DNA of 64,000 nt from Candidatus Intricatilinea gracilis. GTDB taxonomy: Bacteria; Pseudomonadota; Gammaproteobacteria; Burkholderiales; Burkholderiaceae_C. Position 1 is the stretch's first letter. Each line of letters begins with the position of its first letter. Shown here one piece after another: positions 36,126-45,437 of this stretch. Location of the stretch: contig JADJDQ010000021.1 in assembly GCA_016702605.1 (NCBI GenBank), forward strand, positions 1,550,001 through 1,614,000, given 5' to 3'. A model generated the notes under the pieces. That model saw nothing but the letters and a program-made list of their open reading frames with translations, was not told the DNA's origin and did no database searches. A program made the position numbers and the translations under genes.

Positions 36126-39100
36126 ATGTCCGACACCGACCTGCTCGAAGCGCCGTTGACCACCATCTCGCCGCAACAGCCAGCCACGCCAGTGCCGGCC
36201 AGCTCGCAGCTCGGCAGCTTGGAGCAGGCCTTCACCCTGTTCCAGTCGGGCCAGGTCGAAGCCGCCCATCCGCTGGCCGAACAGGCGGTCAAGGACTCAC
36301 CCGCGCGCGCCGATGCCTGGACGCTGCTGGGCATCCTGGACAAGAAGGCTGGCCGCTTCGATGCGGCCGAAACCGCCTACCGCCGCGCCCTGGCGCTGCA
36401 ACCCAATTACGGTGATGCCTGGAACAACCTGGGCAATCTGCTCAAGGAACAGGGCCGGCGCGACGAATCGCTCGCCGCCTACCAACGTGCCGTGGCCCTG
36501 GCACCCGCCAGTGCCGAACCCATGCACAACCTGGCCGTGGCGCTCGAACATTTCGGCGACTGGGGCCTGGCGCTGGCCGCCTTCACCCGCACGCTGGAAC
36601 TCGACCCCAGCCACCTGGACGGCCGCTGGAACCGCGCCCTGGCCCTGCTGCTGCACGGTCGCTACGAACAAGGCTTCGATGCCTACGAAGTGCGCTTCGA
36701 ACGTCGTCAGCCCGGACCCCGCGTGTGCGCCGAACCGCTGTGGGACGGCGGCGATCTGCAAGGCAAGACACTCCTCGTCTGGGCCGAACAAGGCTTCGGG
36801 GATGCGCTGCAATTCATTCGTTACGTGCCCGAGCTAGCGCGCCGCGGCGCCCGTGTCGTGCTCGAAGTGCTCGAACCGATGATGGCGCTTGCAGCTGCCG
36901 TGCCCGGTGTAGCCGTCGTCACGCCGCGTGGTGGCGCGCTGGTGGCTGAAGCCGGCCCCATCGACTGCCATGTCGCGTTGATGAGCTTGCCGGCGATGCT
37001 GGCGCGCGCGTCGGCGACTGCCACGGCGCAACCAGTTGCTCAGGCTGCCGATGGGCAAGCCACGGCCGGCAACTCGTCGAGCGAGCCGGCAGCCAGGCCG
37101 GGCTCGACGCCCAGCGCCCGCACACCCCGTTTCGATCCGCTGGTGCGCCTCGCGCCGGCCGTACACGTCGACCCATCACGTATTGCCAGCTGGCGCGAGC
37201 GGCTGCTCGGCCATGGCTGGCAGCCGCGCGCCGAACTGGCGGTCGGCTGGGTCTGGGCCGGCAACCCCAATGTCAAGAGCGACAGCTGGCGCTCGCCGCG
37301 CCTGCCTGCGCTGCAAGGCCTGCTGGATGTGCCGGGCGTGCGCTGGTTCGCGCTGCAAAAGGGCGACGGTCACCGCGACATCGAGGCGCTGGCAGCCTCG
37401 CCCGCCGGACTGCCGGCGCATCTGGTCGACCTGGACGCCGAGATTGCCGACTTCACCGACACCGCAGCCGTCATCGCCAACCTCGACCTGGTGATCACGT
37501 CGGACACCTCGGTGGCGCACCTGGCCGGCTGCCTGGGCAAACCGGTCTGGGTGACCATGCCCTGGCAGCGCGACTGGCGCTACGGCATGGACGCCACCCG
37601 CAACGCCTGGTACCCGAGCATGACCTTGTTCCGTCAGCCCGTGCGGGGCGACTGGGCGGGGGTGCAGCAGGCCGTGGCCCAGGCCCTGGCAGGCGAAGTG
37701 GCCGCGCTGGACAAACGCCGCGAGCTGCCATCACTCGATCAGGATCAACGGCTGCGGCAAGCCTTCGACGCCATGCTCGCGGGCCAGAACGCCGCAGCAC
37801 GGCGCGCCTGCATCGACGTGTTGATCGGTCATCCCAGCCGTCCGGACGCCTGGGCGCTGCTCGGCGCCATCGAACGCCGCGGTGGCGACGAGAAACTCGC
37901 CGCCGAAGCCTACCAACGCGCCATCGACGTCGGCCCCGGCTTTGCCGACGCCTGGCGCAACCTGGGCCTGTTGCGCAAGGCGCAAGGGCGCCATCAAGAA
38001 GCGCTCGAACTGCTGACACGCGCCTGCGAGCTCGCGCCGCTGGACCGCGGCGCCCGCAGCCAGCGATCCGACGTGTTGCGCCTGCTCGGCCGCAACAGCG
38101 AAGCCCTGGCCGCCGCCGACGACGCCCTGGTGCTGTCGCCCCACGACCTGGAAGCCTGCCTGCACCGTGCCAACGCCCTGGTGGCGCTGGGCCGCTTCGA
38201 CGGTGCCATCGCCACCTACCGCGGCGCGCTGCAGCATCACCCGGCGTCGCTCGACATCCACTACAACCTGGGCATCGCGCTGCAACGCGCCGAACGGGGT
38301 GACGAGGCCATCCCCTACTTCGAGCAGGTGCTCGACGCCTTGTTCGATGGCCATGGCGCGCAGGCTGGCGTCACCGGTGTGGCCGACAAGCCCGAAGCAG
38401 CGGCACCCAAGACCCGCCTCACGCCCAGCCAGAGCCAGCTGGCGCAGCGCGCCCGTTACAGCCTGGGCCTGGCGCTGCAAAGCCGCGGCGACGCAGCCGC
38501 GGCAGCAGCGCAATACCGCCGCCTGCTGGTCGACACACCCGACCACTTCTCGTCGCTCTACAACCTGGCGGCTGCCTGCCTGGCGCTCGGCCAGCACGAG
38601 CGCGCCCTGGCCGCCTACGAACGTTGCCAGGCGATACAACCCGACCATGTGTCGGTGGCGCTGGACATCCTGCACCTGCGCCAGCAGCTGTGTGACTGGG
38701 ACCATCTGCCGGACGGCGCCGCACAACGCGCCTTGGTCGCCGCCTGCGCCGCACCACCCGCCGGGCAGGATGTGCCCTCACCCTTCGCCCTGCTGGCCCT
38801 GCCGGTCGGGCTGAGCGACGCCGATCTTGCGCCGGTGGCTCAGGCCTATGCCGCGCAGATCAGCCGACGCGCCGGTGCGCCGCTGCCTGCCTTCAAACGT
38901 GCGCCCGGCCGGCCACGCCGCCTGCGCCTGGCCTATGCCTCGTGCGACTTCCACAACCACGCCACCATGCACCTGATGCGCGGGGTGTTCTCGCGCCACG
39001 ACCGCGAGCGCTTCCAGGTCACGGCCTATTCATGGGGCCCCGACGACGGCAGCCACTACCGCGAGCAGTTGCTCAAGGACGTCGACCATGTCGAAGACGT

Positions 39101-40007
39101 GACACGCTGGACCGATGCACGTATCGCTGCGCAGATCCGCCGCGACGGCGTGGACGTGCTGGTCGACCTGAAGGGCTACACACGCGACAGCCGCCCCGGC
39201 GTATTTGCGCGGCGCCCGGCGCCGCTGCAGCTGAGCTGGCTGGGTTATCCCGGCGCGGCAGGGGCGGACTTCTTCGACGCCACCGTCGCCGATGCCATCG
39301 TCACACCACCCGAGGTGCACGGCGCGTACAGCGAGAGCCTGGCCCTGCTGCCCCACAGCTACCAGTGCACCGACGGTGAACAACCCATCGCCCACACCGG
39401 CCTCACACGCAAGGCGTGTGGCCTGCCCGAGCGTGCACCGGTGCTGGCGTGTTTCTGCACCCACTACAAGATCGATGCCGAGGTATTTGGCGTGTGGATG
39501 CGCCTGCTGACCAGCATGCCAGGCGCGGTGCTCTGGTTGATGGACGGCGCACCCGTCGTACGCGACCGCCTGCGCCAGCGCGCCCGTGCCGCTGGCGTGG
39601 CGCCCGAGCGCCTGGTGTTTGCGCCGCTGATGGCCAAGCCCCAACACCTCGAGCGCCTGGCCCTGGCCGATCTGGTGCTCGACACACAGCACTACAACGG
39701 CCACACCACCGTCAGCGACGCCCTGTGGTCCGGCGTGCCGGTGCTTAGCGTCGCCGGCCAGGCCTTTGCCGGACGTGTCGGCGCCAGCCTGCTGCGCGCC
39801 GCCGGCCTGCCCCAAGGCGCTACGCCCGACCTGCCCGCCTACGAGGCACAGGCGCGCCAGTTGCTGCGCCACCCACGTGAGCTGCTGGCCTGGCGTCGGC
39901 AGCTCGCCAGTGCCCGGCCCACCGCGCCGCTGTGGGACACGGCAGGCTTCGTGCGCGACTTCGAATCACTCGTCGACCGCTGCTGGGCCGACCGCTTCGG
40001 CGCCTGA
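36126..40007 (+). CDS. Multidomain glycosyltransferase: TPR - GT9-like - TPR - GT41 (SPINDLY/OGT-type)
   Basis: This 1,293-residue paralogue of the preceding large glycosyltransferase has the same order but no methyltransferase. TPR units fill residues about 35-190 (YGDAWNNLGNLLKEQGRRDE). A GT9-like domain spans about 200-530 (LVWAEQGFGDALQF, VGWVWAGNPNVKSDSW, TSDTSVAHLAGCLG), interrupted near 290-340 by an Ala/Ser/Pro low-complexity insert. A second TPR block follows. GT41 starts near 932 (LAYASCDFHNHATMHLM) with LVDLKGYTRDSR, LSWLGYPGAAG, the conserved lysine in THYKIDAEVF and the histidine in NGHTTVSDALWSG. Both key active-site residues of the OGT family are therefore present. Probably a second protein glycosyltransferase for the same or a related acceptor. 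Confidence 0.88.
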   Translation: MSDTDLLEAPLTTISPQQPATPVPASSQLGSLEQAFTLFQSGQVEAAHPLAEQAVKDSPARADAWTLLGILDKKAGRFDAAETAYRRALALQPNYGDAWNNLGNLLKEQGRRDESLAAYQRAVALAPASAEPMHNLAVALEHFGDWGLALAAFTRTLELDPSHLDGRWNRALALLLHGRYEQGFDAYEVRFERRQPGPRVCAEPLWDGGDLQGKTLLVWAEQGFGDALQFIRYVPELARRGARVVLEVLEPMMALAAAVPGVAVVTPRGGALVAEAGPIDCHVALMSLPAMLARASATATAQPVAQAADGQATAGNSSSEPAARPGSTPSARTPRFDPLVRLAPAVHVDPSRIASWRERLLGHGWQPRAELAVGWVWAGNPNVKSDSWRSPRLPALQGLLDVPGVRWFALQKGDGHRDIEALAASPAGLPAHLVDLDAEIADFTDTAAVIANLDLVITSDTSVAHLAGCLGKPVWVTMPWQRDWRYGMDATRNAWYPSMTLFRQPVRGDWAGVQQAVAQALAGEVAALDKRRELPSLDQDQRLRQAFDAMLAGQNAAARRACIDVLIGHPSRPDAWALLGAIERRGGDEKLAAEAYQRAIDVGPGFADAWRNLGLLRKAQGRHQEALELLTRACELAPLDRGARSQRSDVLRLLGRNSEALAAADDALVLSPHDLEACLHRANALVALGRFDGAIATYRGALQHHPASLDIHYNLGIALQRAERGDEAIPYFEQVLDALFDGHGAQAGVTGVADKPEAAAPKTRLTPSQSQLAQRARYSLGLALQSRGDAAAAAAQYRRLLVDTPDHFSSLYNLAAACLALGQHERALAAYERCQAIQPDHVSVALDILHLRQQLCDWDHLPDGAAQRALVAACAAPPAGQDVPSPFALLALPVGLSDADLAPVAQAYAAQISRRAGAPLPAFKRAPGRPRRLRLAYASCDFHNHATMHLMRGVFSRHDRERFQVTAYSWGPDDGSHYREQLLKDVDHVEDVTRWTDARIAAQIRRDGVDVLVDLKGYTRDSRPGVFARRPAPLQLSWLGYPGAAGADFFDATVADAIVTPPEVHGAYSESLALLPHSYQCTDGEQPIAHTGLTRKACGLPERAPVLACFCTHYKIDAEVFGVWMRLLTSMPGAVLWLMDGAPVVRDRLRQRARAAGVAPERLVFAPLMAKPQHLERLALADLVLDTQHYNGHTTVSDALWSGVPVLSVAGQAFAGRVGASLLRAAGLPQGATPDLPAYEAQARQLLRHPRELLAWRRQLASARPTAPLWDTAGFVRDFESLVDRCWADRFGA

Positions 40008-40145
40008 CGCGCACTGCGCCGAACCCGGCGCTGCCTCCCCCTAAAGAGCGACCGCAGTCCCTGCCGGATTTGCGCGCTGCGGGTTATCGTGTTGCCTACA
40101 CAGCAACAAGGACTTCGACTGCGAAGCCCCGCGACAGGAGACCCG

Positions 40146-41690
40146 ATGTCCACCGCCACGACGCCCGCCACCACCCCAGCCGAAACACCGCGCAGTGTTG
40201 GCGCCGCCCACGAAAGCGACGACGACAGACGCTGCCGCGAACGCCTCGAACGTGCGCTGGCCACCTCGGCCACCCGCAACTCCGCCGCGGTGACGCTGGC
40301 CAGCGGTCGCTCACTCGACTACGAAGTGGTGGCCGGCTTCGTGCCGGTGGTCTGCGATGCGCTGGACGGCAAGAGCCGCGAGCCGCAAGCGGCGGTCTTC
40401 ACCACCGCCTATCTGGCCAAGCCCGCGCCGGGTGAGGCGTGCACCACCAACCGCCCGGTGTGTTTTGCCTTCAACGGCGGCCCCGGCTCGGCGTCGATCT
40501 GGTTGCAGCTTGGTGCACTCGGGCCCAAACGCATGGTCATCCCCGAGGACGGCAGCATGCCGCGTGCGCCCTACGGCGTGGTCGACAACCCGCTCACCTG
40601 GCTCGAGCAGTTCGACCTGGTCTTCATCGATCCGCCCCACACCGGCTGGTCGATCAGTGCGAGCGATGAGGCGCGCAAGAAGCTGCTGTCCGTGGACGGC
40701 GACGTCGACGCCCTGGTCGAGGTGGTGCGTGTCTGGCTGGCGCGCCACAAACGCTTCGACAGCGCGGTCTATCTGGCCGGCGAAAGCTACGGCACCACAC
40801 GCGCCGCCGCCATGGCCGAGAAGCTGCTCGACGCCGGCATCGCACTCAGCGGCCTGCTGCTGGTGTCGTGCGCCATGGACCTGCAAAGCCTCGTCTTTGC
40901 GCCGGCCAACGACTTGCCCTACGCCCTGTTCCTGCCCGGCTTTGCGGCCACGGCGCAGTACCACGGCCTGCTCGACGGCGAGGCCGGCCGTGACCCGGCC
41001 GTGGCACGCCAGGCCGCCGAAGAATTTGCCGGCGGCGACTACCTGCGCCTGCTGCACGCCGGTGCTCGCCTGACCAGCGACGAGCGCCGCCGCGGCGAAC
41101 AACGCATCGCCAAGCTCACCGGCCTGCCGCGCGCCCTGGTGACCGAGAAGAACCTGCGCATCAGCGACGCCTGTTTCTTCTTCGAAGCCTTGCGCGAGCG
41201 CGGCCAGATCGTCGGCCGGCTCGATGCCCGTATCACCGGCCCCATGGCCGCCAGCCGCAGCCGCGAGTGGGAGTTCGACCCAGGCATGGACGCCCTGGTT
41301 GCCCCCTACACCATGGCCGCGATGGCCTACTACGCCAGCCTGGGCCTCGATATCGAGACGCGTTACGTCACCATGTCCATGCCCGCCCACGAAGCCTGGA
41401 ACTGGAATCGCGGCAAGGCCCAGGGCAACAGTTACGCATGCACGACACCCGACCTGGCCCGCGCCCTGCGCCGCCACCCCCACCTGCGCGTGCTGGTGGC
41501 CAGCGGTCGGTACGACCTGGGGACACCCTACTCCGCCAGCGACTGGTCACTCGCCCAGCTCGACGCCCCGCCCGAGGTGCTTGCACGCATCACCCACCGC
41601 TACTACGACGCCGGCCACATGATGTACACCCGCGAGGCCGATCTGCGCCAGCTGAAGACCGATCTAGTGAGTTGGCTGGCTGGGGGATGA
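40146..41690 (+). CDS. S10 family serine carboxypeptidase-like peptidase
   Basis: The 514-residue alpha/beta hydrolase has the S10 layout. The oxyanion region is FAFNGGPGSASIWLQLG. The nucleophile is Ser214 in AGESYGTTRA, the acid Asp457 in ASGRYDLGTP, and the base His491 in YDAGHMMY. All three catalytic residues are present, so an exopeptidase or acyltransferase activity is likely. The start at 40146 has a strong AGGAG; an in-frame ATG at 40089 lacks one. No signal peptide is visible, whereas many S10 enzymes are exported. It follows the second GT41 gene after 138 bp on the same strand and meets the DUF1501 gene tail to tail. Confidence 0.88.
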   Translation: MSTATTPATTPAETPRSVGAAHESDDDRRCRERLERALATSATRNSAAVTLASGRSLDYEVVAGFVPVVCDALDGKSREPQAAVFTTAYLAKPAPGEACTTNRPVCFAFNGGPGSASIWLQLGALGPKRMVIPEDGSMPRAPYGVVDNPLTWLEQFDLVFIDPPHTGWSISASDEARKKLLSVDGDVDALVEVVRVWLARHKRFDSAVYLAGESYGTTRAAAMAEKLLDAGIALSGLLLVSCAMDLQSLVFAPANDLPYALFLPGFAATAQYHGLLDGEAGRDPAVARQAAEEFAGGDYLRLLHAGARLTSDERRRGEQRIAKLTGLPRALVTEKNLRISDACFFFEALRERGQIVGRLDARITGPMAASRSREWEFDPGMDALVAPYTMAAMAYYASLGLDIETRYVTMSMPAHEAWNWNRGKAQGNSYACTTPDLARALRRHPHLRVLVASGRYDLGTPYSASDWSLAQLDAPPEVLARITHRYYDAGHMMYTREADLRQLKTDLVSWLAGG

Positions 41691-41713
41691 AGCCCTTTGC
41701 GCGGCGCAGCCAG

Positions 41714-43276
41714 TCAGGACAGAAAACCCAGATTGCGCGAGGCCGGGTCGAAACGCGCCAGATTCGGCAGCAGCGTTGCAATCTGGGTATCACTGGCGCC
41801 GAACCAGCGCGCCAAAGTGGCGGCATATTGGTCGACCGAGGTGGTGGGTAGCAAGACACCGTTGCCGAGTTGGTCGGGGCTGGCATCGAACTTGTTGCTG
41901 GTCGGATTGCGTTGAGACAACGACGGCCAGGCACCGTACAGCGCACCACCATTCACCGCACCACCCAGCACGAACTGATGTGATCCCCAGCCGTGGTCGG
42001 TGCCATCACCATTGCTGGTGAACGTGCGGCCGAAATCTGACGCCGTGAAGGTGGTGACCTGCGGCGCCACACCCAGCGAGAGAAGTGTGGTGTCGAAGTA
42101 GGCGAGCGCCTGATCGAGTTGGGCCATCAGATCGGCGTGTCGGCCGTTCTGCTGGTCGTGGGTGTCGAAGCCACCCAGCTGCACGAAAAACACCTGGCGG
42201 CGCATGCCGAGCGTGCTGCGTGCAGCGATCAAGCGCGCCACCATCTGGAGTTGACGTGCCAGCGAGTTTCCCCGCAGCGTACCGGGCGAGCTGGCACTGG
42301 TGTATTGCAGCAGCGGGTCGGTCGACTGGCTGTAGTTGTTGGCCGGTGTACCCCAGGGCGCGGTGCCGGCTGGCTGAACAGCGGTAGCCAGCAGCGCCTC
42401 GGCATCGACCGAACGTTTCACGACAGCAGCGTGGTCTGCCTCCAGTACATGCCCGCCGCGACTCGTGCCCATCACCTCGCGCATTGCCGTGAAAGCTGCC
42501 GTCGAGCCGAACAGCCTGGAGCCGCTGCCGATGCGCACGACGCCACCGGTACCGACCATGTAGGGGCGCACGATGTCACCGTTCAGCCAGATGCTGCTGC
42601 CACTGAGAGAAATCGCCGTAAACATGGCCTGGCTGTTGACACCGCCGGCCCCCACCACTGCGTCGGCCAGCCGGCCGCCCCACCCCTTGCTGGCTCCTTC
42701 GGGCGACATGGCCTGCCAGACGGATTGCTGATCGTTGTGTGAGTACAGCTTGGGTGGCAAAACGCCGACGGTGTTACTTGCCGTCGCCTGTGCCTTGGTC
42801 GTGGGTGCAAGCAGCGGCCCCACATTGGCGACGAGCGCCAACTTGCGGCTCGTGTTGTAGCGCTGTGCCAGGCCTGCCAACAGTGGATGAAGTGCCAGGC
42901 CGGGGCCACCGGGCGTCACCGACGTCAAGCCCAGCACGCCCCCGAGACGGTCCGGCGTGCCAGCCGCAGCCGTGCCATTGGGCGCCGTGCCGACGCTGCG
43001 CAAGGCTATCGGCGTGGGCGCCTGTTTGCGTGTCGCCACATAGGCTGCCCAAGGCGCGCCATCAGTGGCGAGCACGGTGTTGAAGCTGTCGTTGCCACCA
43101 GCGAGGAAGACGCAGACCAGCGCCTTGTAGTCGCTGCCCGGAACCTGGGCCGCCACATTGCCCAGGGCAGCGAGATTGAGTGCCAGCGGCGCACCGGCGC
43201 CGAGCGTAGCGAGCGAGCCGACGTGCCTAAGAAAGGCGCGCCGCTCGGTTGTGGTGAGTTCTGAGGGTCGGCTCAT
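41714..43276 (-). CDS. DUF1501 family protein with Tat signal
   Basis: The 520-residue protein starts with a twin-arginine leader (RRAFLRHVG followed by a hydrophobic Ala/Leu stretch), so it should be exported folded. The conserved opening of the family, ALVCVFLAGGNDSFNTVL, is present. So are FFVQLGGFDTHDQQNGRHADLM and FTASDFGRTFTSNGDGTDHGWGSH, metal-site-like motifs shared with sulfatase/alkaline-phosphatase-like folds. Biochemical function is unknown. It is 69 bp downstream of the DUF1800 gene; this pair is widespread and the two products are thought to act together. Confidence 0.9.
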   Translation of the reverse strand: MSRPSELTTTERRAFLRHVGSLATLGAGAPLALNLAALGNVAAQVPGSDYKALVCVFLAGGNDSFNTVLATDGAPWAAYVATRKQAPTPIALRSVGTAPNGTAAAGTPDRLGGVLGLTSVTPGGPGLALHPLLAGLAQRYNTSRKLALVANVGPLLAPTTKAQATASNTVGVLPPKLYSHNDQQSVWQAMSPEGASKGWGGRLADAVVGAGGVNSQAMFTAISLSGSSIWLNGDIVRPYMVGTGGVVRIGSGSRLFGSTAAFTAMREVMGTSRGGHVLEADHAAVVKRSVDAEALLATAVQPAGTAPWGTPANNYSQSTDPLLQYTSASSPGTLRGNSLARQLQMVARLIAARSTLGMRRQVFFVQLGGFDTHDQQNGRHADLMAQLDQALAYFDTTLLSLGVAPQVTTFTASDFGRTFTSNGDGTDHGWGSHQFVLGGAVNGGALYGAWPSLSQRNPTSNKFDASPDQLGNGVLLPTTSVDQYAATLARWFGASDTQIATLLPNLARFDPASRNLGFLS

Positions 43277-43345
43277 GTCAGTACCGGTGGCAGCGAACGA
43301 GGCGAACGTGAAGTTTCACTTCGCAGGTACTCGATGGTCAGAAGG

Positions 43346-45076
43346 TCAGTGCTGCACGATGAACTCGGGCGAGACCAGGGTGAGGTAGATCGCGATCCTG
43401 CTGCGGTTGTCGAGTGCGGCCGCCACGGCGTCGGCATTGCTGCTGGTGACTGCCGGCACTGCAACCGAATCGACTGCGTCGCCGATCAGTGTGGCCAACG
43501 CCGCGGGCAAACGCCCCGCCAGCAGACGCGACTCGACCCAGGCCAGCAGATCGGCGCGATTGCCAGCCACGCCGCGAAGTGCAGTCAGATCGAACTGGAT
43601 GTCGCGCCTAGTGGCACCGGTGGGAGTCGAACCCCAGCCCTGGCTGAGCATGTCGCGCATTTGATTGGCGTAACCCGCCACGCTGCTCTCGTCGGTGATC
43701 TGCATCTCGGGCACATTGAGGCCCAGACCTGCAGCGCCCGTGCCAGGCGGCACATAGCCTGGGCGGTAGTAGTTGAAGACGGAGCTGGCATTGAGCGGTG
43801 TCTGGCCGATCGAGAAGGCCGGATCGTCGGTGCTGCCGATTCGCCAGTTGCCGCTGTCGGAGCTGGCGCCAAGGGCACGCAACGCCGCGGAGACGCGCAA
43901 CACCAGCTCCTTGACCTTGCCACCTCGCAGATCGGCACCACCAGCGCGCGCCTCAGGATCGAGCAGCACGGCGAGCACCACCGCCTTGAGATCACCCCGA
44001 ACACCCAGGCCGTTGTTCGCAAATGCAGCTGCCACCCGTGCCACATAGGCCGGACTCGGATTGCTGCTGACCAGGCGTTGAATCAACTGTCGACCGATGA
44101 ACGGACCGACATTGGGATGGGCAAACAGGCGGTCCAGCGCCACCGTCAAGCTTGCCTGAGGATCGGCATTGGCTTGTGCCGCAATGGTCGTGCCGAGAAA
44201 GCGCTTCTCGGCAGTGGAGTGAAACGCCGGATACGCCACCATGGCACGTGTCGGTGCATCGGGCAGCTTCACACCGTTCTGCGAGCCCCAGTCGAAACAT
44301 TCGGCACTCTGCGTCGAGCAATACCAGCTCCAGCCGGTGAAGACACGTGCCAGTCCGGCGATGTCTGCCGATCCGTAGGTGTCTTGTGGTTGGCCATCCT
44401 TGCCCAGGCGCGGGCTACCGTCGATATTGAGCTCGACCAGACCGATCGAGAACAATTGCATCACCTCGCGTGCGAAGTTCTCGTCGGGCACTCGGCCGGT
44501 GACAGTGTCTTCCTTGCGGTTGTGCAGGTGGGACAGATAGATGCCCATCATCGGATGCAGGGCAACAGCCTGCAGCAGATCGCGATAGTTGCCGAAGGCG
44601 TGGTTGGCAAGCGTCTGGTAGTAACCGATGGCGCCGAGTGGGCGAAAGTTGACACCGTCGTCGCGCATCGAGATCACGAAGATCTGCGACAAGGCGTAGG
44701 CCAAACGTTGGCGCAACTGGTCTTCTGCGCTGAGTGCGCCACGCCAGATGGCATTGAAGACATCCGATGTATTGGACGCCGTGGGGTCGACAGCGGTGTC
44801 TGCAGCGTGCCGCCCGGACCACCAGGTGACATGGTCGGTCGAGGTGAACGTGGCCTGCTCGGCCAACCAGCCACGGTAGCCAAGCGCGACGACACGATCA
44901 ACGGTTGCCTCGGTCGGCCCGAAGCTCGCCTGGGTCAGGAAGCGGGCCGCCTCGGCGCGGCTGGGCGGCGCCTCGGTACTTGCCGAACTGCTCTTGTCGC
45001 CACCACCACATCCAGGCAACACGGCGCCTGCGAGCAGTGACAGGGCCAGCAGGGTACACAATGAAACACGGTGCAC
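43346..45076 (-). CDS. DUF1800 family lipoprotein
   Basis: The product of about 576 residues has the DUF1800 core: AARFLTQASFGPTEATVDRV near the N-terminus, NFAREVMQLFSIGLVEL, ARVFTGWSWYC, and the C-terminal VLLDPEARA and FNYYRPGYVPPG. A signal peptide with lipobox (AVLPGC, then GGGDKSSS) indicates a lipoprotein. The start is uncertain: GTG at 45076 gives a compact leader but no clear ribosome site, a TTG lies some codons upstream, and the open frame extends to a GTG at 45235. Function unknown. It precedes the DUF1501 gene and is probably co-transcribed with it. Confidence 0.88.
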   Translation of the reverse strand: MHRVSLCTLLALSLLAGAVLPGCGGGDKSSSASTEAPPSRAEAARFLTQASFGPTEATVDRVVALGYRGWLAEQATFTSTDHVTWWSGRHAADTAVDPTASNTSDVFNAIWRGALSAEDQLRQRLAYALSQIFVISMRDDGVNFRPLGAIGYYQTLANHAFGNYRDLLQAVALHPMMGIYLSHLHNRKEDTVTGRVPDENFAREVMQLFSIGLVELNIDGSPRLGKDGQPQDTYGSADIAGLARVFTGWSWYCSTQSAECFDWGSQNGVKLPDAPTRAMVAYPAFHSTAEKRFLGTTIAAQANADPQASLTVALDRLFAHPNVGPFIGRQLIQRLVSSNPSPAYVARVAAAFANNGLGVRGDLKAVVLAVLLDPEARAGGADLRGGKVKELVLRVSAALRALGASSDSGNWRIGSTDDPAFSIGQTPLNASSVFNYYRPGYVPPGTGAAGLGLNVPEMQITDESSVAGYANQMRDMLSQGWGSTPTGATRRDIQFDLTALRGVAGNRADLLAWVESRLLAGRLPAALATLIGDAVDSVAVPAVTSSNADAVAAALDNRSRIAIYLTLVSPEFIVQH

Positions 45077-45437
45077 TGCAAGGAGCGGTTGAGGCGTAGA
45101 CAAAGCGGTTCGGGAGTCTGAATTGAGCCGATCGACAACATGCGGTCGGCGCACAGGCGACCGCGAGTACCAAGTCAAGGTGCCGCAGTATCGACAGCCA
45201 CACGGGCCGAGACCTGTAGCCAGCGGTAAGGGCACGGCGACACGTGTGGGGCGTCACACACTCGGCCACCTCGATATCTCAGGCGCTCCAACCTGTGAAA
45301 CGAAATTGCAACATCGATGGCCACGAGGCCAACTGGCAAGCCGCGAGACTCGCGCAGGACGACCGCCCGTCGCAAGGCGCGCCAAGGCAAATGCTGCCGG
45401 AGCTGCGAGACCCGCGCTCGGCTCGATCAGGTCAACC
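45077..45437. other. 361-bp gap between the GT2 gene and the DUF1800 gene
   Basis: Both flanking genes are on the minus strand. The DUF1800 frame is open for another 159 bases, but without family-like residues. No RNA gene, clear terminator or promoter could be assigned. Confidence 0.4.

Noticed and set aside
44415..44822. Small minus-strand frame inside the DUF1800 gene
   Set aside because: Out-of-frame shadow rich in Arg/Cys, with no motif and no ribosome site.
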